Below, piece after piece: positions 19,701 to 28,129 of a DNA stretch of 64,000 nt. Position numbers and translations under genes: made by a program. The DNA comes from Pomphorhynchus laevis (Eukaryota; Acanthocephala; Palaeacanthocephala; Echinorhynchida; Pomphorhynchidae). The stretch lies in contig WNNJ02000879.1 in NCBI GenBank assembly GCA_012934845.2, positions 121,586 to 185,585 on the forward strand, read 5' to 3'. Under the pieces are notes generated by a model. The model saw only the letters and a list, made by a program, of their open reading frames with translations. It was not told where the DNA came from and made no database searches. Each line of letters starts with the position of its first letter. Position 1 is the stretch's first letter.

Positions 19701-22700
19701 TTGATACTCTCGAAAAGCTACCAGACGCACAGGTTGTATTCATCCTGCTACGCAGCTGCGCATCAGCTGCACGAGTTAACCATTTTATGCGCACGATTGT
19801 TCCTGCTTTTGCCGAAAAATTTTTCCGGAGGTTCGACGAGATGGTTTTAGATTGCTTCAGCAATATAATTTCCATTCATACGGATAAGCCGGCATGGTCA
19901 CAAGCTTCCATATCACTGAAGATGGGGTGTTTAGGTCTTCGAATTTGTGCCCACCCTCGTCAGCGGCATTTCTTTCAGGCGTAAACATTGTCTCTAAACA
20001 GTCGAACTTAGACCCATACACTTTCTCCGGTTATGAAGCCGTAATTTCCAACATCCCGCAGTTTGACCGAGGACATCAATCGAAACAACGGTTTTTATCA
20101 CATTGCATCGACGAGGCGTCGCGTTAAAGACTTTTGGAAAGCGTCGATTGCTGCAATGCATCCAGATTATTGGCAGTTTCATGTCCGCACGCGTGCGCTT
20201 GGCTGCAAGCCGTCCCAAACAAAGCTACGCACATGAATCTTGCACCAAAAGAATTTGTTGTGCTACTTCGTCTGTGGTTAGGAATGCCGCTCTGTAATAG
20301 TGAATACAAGTGCAGACGCTGTTTTAGAATGGCAGACAAGTTTGGTTTTCACGCCTTAACCTGCCAGTTCGGTGGTTATCCAGGCATTCGTCATTATGGA
20401 TTGCGAGACACGATATTTCAGGCGGCGGTTTCTGCACATCTGAGAGTTGCACAGGAAGTACTGAATCTAGTACGCAAATTACAAGAGAGACCAGCCGATA
20501 TTTTTATCTATGAATATCCCCCGCATGCAGTCGATTTTGCAGTTACGAACCCTCAACAAAATGCCTACGTTTCCATGGCGCCAAGATCCCTGGACGCGCA
20601 GCAAACAAATATGCCGCGTCCGTCAAGGATCGAAAATACAAGCAGACAATGGAGGAGAGTGGGTACAGCTTCACGGCCGCAGTTACTGAGACCTGTGTAG
20701 GCTGGAACTCTCAAGGCAAAAACTTTATAAGATTCATAACCCGGTTAATGTCATGGCGAAACAGTATCCATATATCAAAGCGGCGGGCCAGCTGTTCCAG
20801 CGTCTGTCGGTTGCATTGATGAGAGGGAACGCCAAAGCGATTCTCAAAAGCCTCGATTATTTAGGACAACCCATTATAGAAAGTAGCCTTGGTCATTGTG
20901 ACTACCCAACTCCGCGACCCAACTCTATGGGTTTCCTTATTCCGCTCGCAGTCCAAACAGAATAGGTCATTCCTTAGGCCGGACCACTGAGAGTCCACTG
21001 TTCTGTCGACCAAATCGAAACTATCATCCATAATCCACGAAACGCCTATAGCGAAAGCCTCGATGATGTTTAAATAAGAGAGAGCGTATATCCGTTTAGA
21101 TAACCGCCTTCGTACTCTAACCCTTTCATAATAACGCCGTTTGTATCGTCGACGCTGGGAGGTCGCTGCCATCGATCGACCCCAACACACTGCCGGCTCG
21201 TTGACGAACGTCGACACCAGTGTGATCTCCGGCCGGGATCACGCTGTCAGTGCTTGTAGCGGTATGACTGCCAAGTCTGAGCGTATAGAGGACGGAAATA
21301 CGCAGGTCTCCTCGACGTGTTCCCTTCATCATGAGCTTAAGAGATTACCAAATGGCCCATTCGTGTATTAAAAAATTGGCACTAATATATCCAGAAAACA
21401 CGTGTCCCTGATAATGAGCTATAATTTTTAATCAACAGAATCCGCAGAGGATGCCATTTATTCATTGAGCACATGTAATCCAGATATTGTTTTATTTCAG
21501 AACCCACCGAAATTAGTCAACATGTTTGTGTCTCAACATTACACGGCTGTTGAGCAGTCTTCAAATACTATTAACGGTCGACTAGCCGTTTACGCTAAGA
21601 TTTCACATTCAATAAGAGTCAAGCGCATTTTGATAGAAGAAATATGTGATGGGATGGCAGACTTCATAGTGGACTCGTCCAGCACTGGAATAAACAGTTT
21701 CAGACCAGGTTGGAGTTAGAGTGTCAGTTGATGAAGAATGCAAGAGAATATTGGGTTTCGTTATCTTTCGTTATTTCGATTTATAATCATTTTGAATAAA
21801 TAATCATTTATAATCATTTATTAAAAAGCAAGAAACTACTGAATTTCGTTATCTTTTGTTATTTCGATTTATAATCATTTTGAATAAATAATCATTTATA
21901 ATCATTTATCAAAAATGCAAGAAAATACTGGGTTTCGTTATCTTTCGTTATTTCGATTTATAATCATTTTGAATAAATAATCATTTATAATCATTTATCA
22001 AAAATGCAATAAAATACTGGATTTCGTTATCTTTCGTTATTTCGATTTATAATCATTTTGAATAAATAATCATTTATAATCATTTATCAAAAATGCAAGA
22101 AAATACTGGATTTCGTTATCTTTCGTTATTTGGATTTATAATCATTTTGAATAAATAATCATTTATAATCATTTATTAAAAAGCAAGAAAATACTGGATT
22201 TCGTTATCTTTCGTTATTTCGATTTATAATCATTTTGAATAAATAATCATTTATAATCATTTATAAAAAATGCAGGAGAATAATGGATTTCGTTATCTTT
22301 CCTTATTTCGATTTATAATCATTTTGAATAAATAATCATTTATAATCATTTATCAAAAATGCAAGAAAATACTGGATTTCGTTATCTTTCGTTATTTCGA
22401 TTTATAATCATTTTGAATAAATAATCATTTATAATCATTTATAAAAAAAGAAAAGGATTTCATCTTTCGTTATTTCGATTTATAATCATTTTGAATAAAT
22501 AATCATTTATAATCATTTATCAATAATGGATTTCGTTATCTTTCCTTATTTCGATTTATAATCATTTTGAATAAATAATCATTTATAATCATTTATCAAA
22601 AATGCAAGAAAATACTGGATTTCGTTATCTTTCGTTATTTCGATTTATAATCATTTTGAATAAATAATCATTTATAATCTGATTTATAATTTGAATAAAT

Positions 22701-24544
22701 TTCCAATTGTTTCTATCGTAATTTGGGTAAATAATCATTTATAATCATTTATCAAAAATGAAGAAAACTTCAGTGATTTATAATCATTTTGAATAAATAA
22801 TCATTTATAATCAAGCGATGACATGAAATATAGTAACTTTGAGTATAATACAAATACACTTTCCTCACACATTTTAACAATTCAGATCAAATAACTGAGT
22901 TACTATTAAATATGAATATAAAATAATTTTAAATTTTAAATTTTGCGCTTTAAGTTTCAGATTTAAATTTTTATGTTATAGTTCCTGCCGGAAATAGTCA
23001 GGCGAGATATTGTTACTTTCTTTCTCGGCAAACGATTTATTCTAAATGGATCTGAAATAACGGAAGAAGAATTCGAGACTAGCCGAGATAATTTTCTAAA
23101 CTATTATTACCATGTTGAACCGAAACCACACAGGTATTTTTAAATTGTAATTGGAATATAATTAAAATAAAGTATTATAGCGATCCTCACTTGACTTTAT
23201 TGATTTTTAAACTGAGATAAATTAGTGTGATATCCTTTCACGCTGCAGTATCATGCGAATTCAAGAGTGAATAAAATATTAGTTTAACAAATATCAATAA
23301 TTATATATTGAATTATAATTATTAATTAAATATTAATAAAATTAAAATGATGAAATTAATATATAAAAATTAATAAAGCACACAATTAAATTCTGGGAAA
23401 TTAAACAGAACTTTTATAATCCTGTATTTTTATTAAAATAATATTTAAAATATTATTAAAATATTATTAAAAATATTTATTAAAAATATTACAGAATTAA
23501 GATAGAAGGTAATCTGGAGGAACTTCTATGCTATCATATGAGTAACATGCAAAAGTAACAAAGTTTTATGTAAAAGTAACGACGTGATAAGTGTCGAAAT
23601 TAATTAAAATTTAGTAATTGTTGAAGAGATTCACACACTGATCAACGTAAAACCGTAAGGTTCTGCAGTAAAATTCAAGTTGCTGCGTTAGTCACTTAGT
23701 AATTATAAAATTATAAATTTACATTCAAACATTCGCTTTTAAAAGGATACAATACGCTGTAACTAACACTGAAATAAATTTAAGGAAACTAATTTAACTC
23801 GCAAATGGGATATCTTACAAAAACTTGGATGAATTTTTAAACCGAATAAATTCCAGCGAAATATAATGATTTTTCTAGTGAAAAACATCTGATATTTGGA
23901 ATAATAAATTATTAAATTATTGTTGATAAATTTTAATTATTAAATTATTGTTTATAAATTTTAATTTATAAATTATAATATTATTTTTTAAATAAATATT
24001 TAATAAATTTCTAAATGAATTTACCAAAATGCTTCATTAGTGTATGTTCAGACGCAGTGAACGATGAATCACTAAGGTTGAACTGATAGTAATTTCCATA
24101 TTTGGATGTCGAAACACTGACTTGCTGGAAAATTCTATAGTTTTTTAACACTTTCACATTTTATTTATTGTAATTAAATAATTGTATTTATTATAAATTA
24201 ATTCAATTTATTTAAAATATTTTAGATTTAAAGAAATTTGCGAAAATATAGGTCTGGAAATTGAGAGTAGAGAACTTAATTCACCCAGTCGAAACTTTAT
24301 TCTTATAACAACTCGATTAAGAAATGGTCATTTTTCAATACGAATTGATGAAGAATTATTGATATGTGAATATATAAAAACAATAGCAGTTATTATCGAG
24401 GAAAAACCTCTTTCATTGCAGCTGCGACTACTGAGAAAAAGACAACCGGGGAAGAAATTGCTGAAAGACGATTTAAATACGAATTTACGAGATTTAGGAT
24501 TGAGCAATGGTGATACGATTATAGTAACAATACGAAGGAGATAG
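16195..24544 (+). CDS. TBCEL: Tubulin folding cofactor E-like protein (TBCEL / mulet), 3' exons
   Basis: Three exons join in phase: 16,195-16,725, 22,982-23,133 and 24,226-24,544 (stop TAG). Together they give about 333 residues; the vertebrate protein is about 424, so some 90 N-terminal residues lie in exons I could not find. Exon 1 encodes leucine-rich repeats (VIHLNLSNNNI, LNSLDIAANRLRLSD, LNTLILCENPLT, LKTLMLSRCYLQSW, LKSIYLSHTPI). Exon 2 gives the LRR cap (ILNGSEITEEE) and exon 3 a ubiquitin-like domain ending LGLSNGDTIIVTIRRR. TBCEL, unlike TBCE, has no CAP-Gly domain; the family is known to destabilise tubulin. Absence of CAP-Gly cannot be confirmed here, but the LQSW...FP.L spacing and NGS-I fit TBCEL better. 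Confidence 0.85.
17028..17110 (+). repeat. Partial copy of the TBCEL acceptor and exon start
   Basis: GTTCGCTTATAACATAGTCT and ATCAGAACTTTTG, with CACAGTTAAAAATGTGA, repeat the sequence at about 16,156-16,235 with roughly 10% change. The copy covers the end of the upstream intron and the first 35-40 bases of the LRR exon. The acceptor AG is changed to AA, so the copy should not be spliced. Confidence 0.8.
17111..17687. other. TBCEL intron, no other feature
   Basis: AT-rich intronic DNA. The minus-strand frame 17,224-17,409 has no recognisable homology. Confidence 0.5.
17688..17824. repeat. 137 bp palindromic element in the TBCEL intron
   Basis: ATTGTGACACGATATTATCC at the left end is the inverse of GGATAATATCGTGACACAAT at the right end, with inner inverted words GGACGCTAT and AGCGTCC. 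The terminal word (ATATTATCCTCACA) and inner TTAGTAGCGT also occur in the insert at 58,465-58,562, so the two belong to one repeat family. Confidence 0.75.
18707..19984 (+). pseudogene. D1 reverse transcriptase region
   Basis: The first frame (18,707-19,246) has the fingers region FVAGANLLALNKPDGGVRFI, AIGETLRRLCAKSI and the palm motif A IKIDITNAFNTLSRKSFIDA. After a frame change at about 19,246-19,310 come VQQGDPLGPVLFCLAL (motif B) and KWYLDDGIVGV (motif C, LDD with both acidic residues). Next are LLNWKKTEL and the thumb with ILGSPIGSQ. The RPIGIGET-like motif and YLDDG set it apart from the APE LINEs here. Confidence 0.8.
20134..20700 (+). pseudogene. D1 C-terminal domain
   Basis: The frame contains KCRRCFRMADKFGFHALTCQ, a C-X2-C...H-X3-C zinc-binding pattern. 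It is followed by GIRHYGLRDTIFQAAV and then RPADIFIYEYPPHAVDFAVT. The RH...RD word and the later PADI...DF.VT pattern resemble a PD-(D/E)XK-type nuclease core. That reading is inference from pattern, not alignment. Equivalent regions occur in D2 and D3. Confidence 0.65.
21465..21719 (+). CDS. Unidentified open frame in the TBCEL intron
   Basis: An 84-codon frame follows an acceptor-like TTTTATTTCAG at 21,490-21,500. It encodes PPKLVNMFVSQHYTAVEQSS and a Lys/Ile-rich stretch ending GINSFRPGWS. I do not recognise it. It does not look like TBCEL, because exons 16,725 and 22,982 already join in phase with the expected protein. It may be a repeat-derived or chance frame. Confidence 0.15.
   Translation: MSTCNPDIVLFQNPPKLVNMFVSQHYTAVEQSSNTINGRLAVYAKISHSIRVKRILIEEICDGMADFIVDSSSTGINSFRPGWS
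21756..22815. repeat. ~88 bp tandem satellite, about 11-12 units
   Basis: Repeat units begin TTTCGTTATCTTTCGTTATT and continue TCGATTTATAATCATTTTG, AATAAATAATCATTTATAATC, then ATTTATCAAAAATGCAAG. Successive starts at about 21,756, 21,844, 21,933 and 22,021 give a period of 88-89 bp. Most units are nearly identical; shorter and interrupted units lie near 22,445-22,540 and at the right end. The array lies wholly inside the TBCEL intron, about 170 bp before the next exon. Confidence 0.9.
22982..23133 (+). CDS. TBCEL: TBCEL exon: LRR cap
   Basis: Acceptor TATGTTATAG and donor CACAG|GTATTT. It encodes FLPEIVRRDIVTFFLGKRF, then ILNGSEITEEEFETSR and YYYHVEPKPH, matching the RRxIxxRL...NGS-I and RYY segments of TBCEL. 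Length is 152 nt, ending in phase 2, which fits the next exon. Confidence 0.85.
23134..24225. other. TBCEL last intron
   Basis: 1,092 bp, very AT-rich, with GT...AG ends. No other feature recognised. Confidence 0.7.
24226..24544 (+). CDS. TBCEL: TBCEL terminal exon: ubiquitin-like domain
   Basis: Acceptor ATATTTTAG before 24,226; the first base completes the Arg codon split by the intron. It encodes FKEICENIGLEIESREL, a linker, then the ubiquitin-like fold: a basic strand, LKDDLNTNLRDLG, and SNGDTIIVTI before the stop at 24,542-24,544. The C-terminal layout matches the family. Confidence 0.85.
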
Positions 24545-24762
24545 ACAGTTAGACAGAAAACATATGACAACCTCAAATATTTTTAAGCGATTTTAAATGA
24601 TAAAAGAACTCAATTTTTAAATCGGTATAATTGTATTGATTTCTACGATAAATTTATATTAACTTCTTGTCATTATCTAAATAATGCATACGATTTAAAT
24701 GCATTATTATAGGTTATACATCCATCATAACGTCTTAGTTAGCTATACAGATTAAAAATCCA

Positions 24763-24768
24763 AATAAA
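24763..24768 (+). promoter_or_regulatory. Candidate polyadenylation signal of TBCEL
   Basis: AATAAA lies about 220 bases after the stop codon, followed by T-rich sequence. It is the first canonical hexamer I noticed in the 3' flank. In AT-rich DNA such words are common, so this is a candidate only. Confidence 0.4.
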
Positions 24769-24941
24769 TATTTGTTTTTAATTTATTAGTAAAGATACTT
24801 TTACAATTCACGATTATAGCCATATTTGTTGATTACATATAAACACGTGATATCATAATCATCCTAATTGTCTTCAACAGGAGATATAATTGATGTCGTT
24901 GTTTGTTTCCTAATAATTCTTTAGAGCATGTAGTTTAATAA

Positions 24942-25127
24942 TTCAATAGTAAATGCTTCACACTGTGTTCCGAGAGACTATAAGTTTCACTTTTACAATT
25001 GTGAATGCTGCCAAAAACCGAAATTTGATCACATGCAGATCAGACTTCGGTTTTTAGCAACATTCACGATTATAAAACTGAAGCTTATATGCTCCAGGAA
25101 CACAGTGTGAACCATTTACTATTAAAT
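24942..25127. repeat. 186 bp palindromic element downstream of TBCEL
   Basis: Left arm words AATAGTAAATG, TTCACACTGTGTTCC, GTGAATG and CCAAAAACCG are inverted in the right arm as CGGTTTTTAG, CATTCAC, GGAACACAGTGTGAA and CATTTACTATT. The arms are about 79 bp with a 27 bp spacer. This is a typical foldback or MITE structure. No coding capacity. Confidence 0.8.
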
Positions 25128-25174
25128 TTTATATATTATATTACAATATATATATATATATAAGCAGTAAGTTC

Positions 25175-25370
25175 TCCATTGTACTGATGAGTGTTGGTGG
25201 GTTCTTCATCATTTTTACGTTAAAGTGGTCGTCTAGAAGTGGCATAGTGCTTGAATGTCGTGAATCAAAATTCAGTTTACCAAGCAACACCATTTTCTAT
25301 AAATACCGTATTTCGTAAATCCTGGACCATTAATAACTCAGCACATCCGTGTACCACAATTATATATTAT
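25175..25370 (+). repeat. Repeat E, single copy
   Basis: Shares TCGTCTAGAAGTG, CAAGCAACACCATTT and ACTCAGCACATC, in order, with the minus-strand array at 31,235-32,100. It lies 100 bp upstream of the hammerhead-like motif at 25,469. It may be part of a Penelope-like element end. Confidence 0.7.
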
Positions 25371-25468
25371 AGACATATTAGTAACGAATATATATATTAT
25401 ATGGTTGAATTTTTACTATTTAAATTACTCTATTTAAATTTTCTTGGTTATAATAAATACTTACAATC

Positions 25469-25517
25469 TATTTGACCTGAGGAAAACCCCTAGAGGGTTG
25501 AAACGTTGTCACAAATA
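25469..25517 (+). ncRNA. Hammerhead-ribozyme-like motif
   Basis: CTGAGGA (25,477-25,483) fits the conserved CUGANGA core. Stem II is AACCC/GGGTT with loop CTAGA. GAAAC follows at 25,500. Stem III is a short AC/GT helix with loop GTT, and C 25,510 would be the cleavage base. TATTTG (25,469-25,474) can pair with CAAATA (25,512-25,517) as stem I, with a small internal loop next to the core. Penelope-like elements are known to carry such ribozymes, and a PLE nuclease follows 300 bp downstream. Confidence 0.6.
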
Positions 25518-25808
25518 ATTTTGTTATCTTTGTCATTTTCTTTCAAACTTTTATATATAAAAACCAGTTTTAATCTTAAACTTTTTGAAATATAAATGGA
25601 ATTCCTCGTGGATCCTGGGTTGCTTTTGAACTTATACTTTAAGACAAAATATAATTGAATCTATTTATAGATCAGCAGAGAACTACATAGATTTACTTGT
25701 GTCGGTGTGTCTTAAAGTGCAATGAATGAGGGTCATGTTCACGTTATTGATGAGTCCCAAATGGACGAAGCACGTGTCTAGCGTTGTGTTTGCGTTCGAT
25801 TACTCATG

Positions 25809-26440
25809 ACTGAGTAAGTCATGCATATTAAACGGAGAGGTGTTAAATTTACTTAATAGCGAATGTAAAGACATGCAATGTACTACATGTAAGATAATGA
25901 CGACCTCTAAGACAGTCACGACTTCTAATACAGTCACGACCTCAGTCATGACTGAGTAAGTCATGCATATTAAACGGAGAGGTGTTAAATTCACTTAATA
26001 GCAAATGTAAAGACACATAATGTACTGCATGTAAGATAATGACGACCTCTAAGAGAATAGTTAGTCTAAAATGTAATTGGTCATCTAGTATTACCGGGAA
26101 AGATAATTATCAAACGCTATGCGTAGTTTATGTTGGCTCGTGTGAGGATGCAGCGACACAATATGTTGGTCAAACGTCACTAACATTAGCGCGACGAATG
26201 AATGTACGAATATGTCGTTATAGATTGGGCAATGCTAGTGACGAGGTAGTAGCTCACTCTTTATAGAATGTCACCCTTGACTGCATTAAATACATTGTCG
26301 TTAGAGGGAATATTGAGGATACGCACGAACGTGAACGAGTAGAGAAAACATTGATCGGCCTTTTATTCTTAGAACAACCCAATGGAGCGAATAATAATTC
26401 TTTCGAAAAAGCCTACCGTAAAGGCGAAACGTTAAAATAA
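25809..26440 (+). mobile_element. Penelope-like element C-terminal part with internal duplication
   Basis: A Cys-rich segment (SECKDMQCTTCKIMTTSK) is present twice, because about 140 bp starting ACTGAGTAAGTCATGCAT at 25,809 is repeated from 25,951. The GIY-YIG nuclease follows: LCVVYVGSCEDAATQYVGQT, then SLTLARRMNVRI, and after a break ERERVEKTLIGLLFLEQPNG. The element end is near 26,440, where GCCT/AGGC and GAAACGTT recall a decayed ribozyme core. The copy is broken. Confidence 0.7.
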
Positions 26441-26639
26441 ATTGTCATTGTCTTTTGCTTCGTAACAATCAACAAAACATTAATTATATATCCGCATTTC
26501 AGTCCGGAAATCCGAAACAACGGTATAAAAACAATTTCGATAATATGTATACCCGCATTTCGAGTGAAATGAAGATATACATATTGAAGCTTTAATGTGT
26601 CAACACCACATTAGTCGATCCAAGCTACGCTGATAACAT

Positions 26640-27330
26640 TAACACAATGGAGAAAATGTCAAAATGATTGCAGTTGTACTATGATGAGGTTATTATTGAG
26701 ATTCTATACACACGTCTACAACGCGCGTACCGGTATCATGGACGAACGTTACTACAACTAGGCAATTAAAACTAAGATAAACAAGCTTCACCGACTCTAT
26801 ACCCCAACGCGAGTTCAAGGAATACTATTTTCGACAGTATCAAAGAAGGTATGTCCCATGTCATCGGCATTGCCTGAGATTAGTGATAATGAAATACCTG
26901 ATCTGATCAATATACTTACTATGACATCATCGAATTCTAAGACAACTACGAGAATATGTAGAACTATGCAAATAGAACATTCAACAGATGTATATTTATC
27001 TAATGAAGGAAATGAAATATTATCATTAGGATTAAATTACGCGGTAACATCAAATGAAGTAGATATGTATGAAATTGGAAGATAAATAGTTAAAGTAATA
27101 CCGAATATATTCAAAGACATTGAGGAATTAGATGACAAAATCTTTCGCATAAATACAACGGGTTATAGTTTATTTGAAAAGTACATTCAGATTGATCCCA
27201 TACATACTTTAAGTAATGCATATCGTATAGTAAGGGATAAACTAGAGAAGCTAAAGAAACGATCCGATATTGTTATAAAAAAAGCAGATAAGAGCCCACA
27301 AGCAGTTGTTTGGATTATTAATGATTATAT
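26640..27330 (+). mobile_element. Penelope-like element, N-terminal RT part
   Basis: In one frame with a break: DVYLSNEGNEILSLGLNYAV, then a linker with IVKVIPNIFKDIEELDDK, and KKRSDIVIKKADKSPQAVV followed by INDYI. The LS..E..IL..GLN and DIVIKKADK...VV.....DYI patterns are characteristic of the Penelope RT start. The frame runs into the minisatellite at 27,330 and the catalytic RT motifs are absent. Together with the preceding piece it may mark a head-to-tail pair of PLE copies, an arrangement known for this class. Confidence 0.65.
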
Positions 27331-27800
27331 TCATACTTCAATTGGATGCAACGTGATGCAAACTTCAATAATATGCAACCTCAATTAGATGCAACCTCAA
27401 TAAGATGCAACCTCAATAAGATGCAACCTCAATAAGATGCAACCTTCAATAAGATGCAAACTTCAATTACATGCAAACTTCAATTAGATGTAACCTTTAA
27501 TTATATGCAACCTTTAATATGATGCAACCTTTAATAATATGCAAACTCGATTAGATGCAACCTCAATTAGATGCAACCTCAATTAGATGCAACCTCAATT
27601 AGATGCAACCTCAATAAGATGAAATCTTTAATTATATGCAACCACAATTAGATACAACCTTCAATTAGATACAACCTTCAATTAAATGAAACCTTCAATT
27701 AGATGCAACCTTCAATTAGATGTAACCTTCAATTAGATGCAACTTCCAATTAGATGGAAATCTTCAATTACATGCAAACTTCAATTATATGCAAATTAAA
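27330..27800. repeat. Minisatellite of 15-19 bp units
   Basis: About 25-28 variants of TTCAATTAGATGCAACC in tandem. They alternate CAATTAGATG, CAATAAGATG and AATTATATG spellings, so the array has several sub-families. It starts directly at the end of the PLE RT frame. Confidence 0.9.
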
Positions 27801-28129
27801 AATTATATTATTAACCCTGACAATTTTACTATTTTTGACCCTTTAGTAAGCTACAGATTGGATAATCTCTTGCTTTGAAGCAAGATAAATTAGCACATCT
27901 CTAAAAATCCAATTTTAAACGAAAAATAAGCAATAACGATCCTTTATAGATACTTGAATTATATTATTAAAAGCCAAACGACAAAAAGTCAAAATTATCG
28001 AATATTTAATATCATTATATTATTTTTCATATAATTATAATAATATGATAATTATTTGTAATAATATGAACAATATAATAATATGAATAATATAATAATG
28101 TGAAAAATATTTGGAGAGGGGGAAAACTT
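27801..28129. other. AT-rich spacer
   Basis: No gene. Contains an AT-only patch near 28,010-28,105. Confidence 0.5.

Larger units (their letters stand above)
18073..21375 (+). mobile_element. Retroelement D1: RT with zinc-binding and nuclease-like C-terminus
   Basis: A GC-rich island within AT-rich intron. In order it holds an N-terminal region (18,073-18,620), an RT (18,707-19,984), a Cys/His plus RH..RD region (20,134-20,700) and a short tail (20,753-20,965). About 400 bp of GC-rich possible 3' UTR follow. The architecture of one ORF with no APE endonuclease resembles non-LTR elements with a restriction-like C-terminal nuclease, but I cannot assign a clade. Stops and frameshifts are present. 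It lies in sense orientation inside the 16,726-22,981 intron. Confidence 0.75.

Noticed and set aside
21756-22815. Possible CRISPR-like array
   Set aside because: Units are contiguous 88 bp repeats without unique spacers, in a eukaryotic intron.
25186-25220. CTGATGAGTGTTGG as a hammerhead core
   Set aside because: CTGATGA is present, but no following stem II closed by GAAA at the right distance could be drawn here or in the 31.2-32.1 kb copies.
27330-27800. Possible CRISPR-like array of short repeats
   Set aside because: Short contiguous variants without spacers; an ordinary minisatellite.
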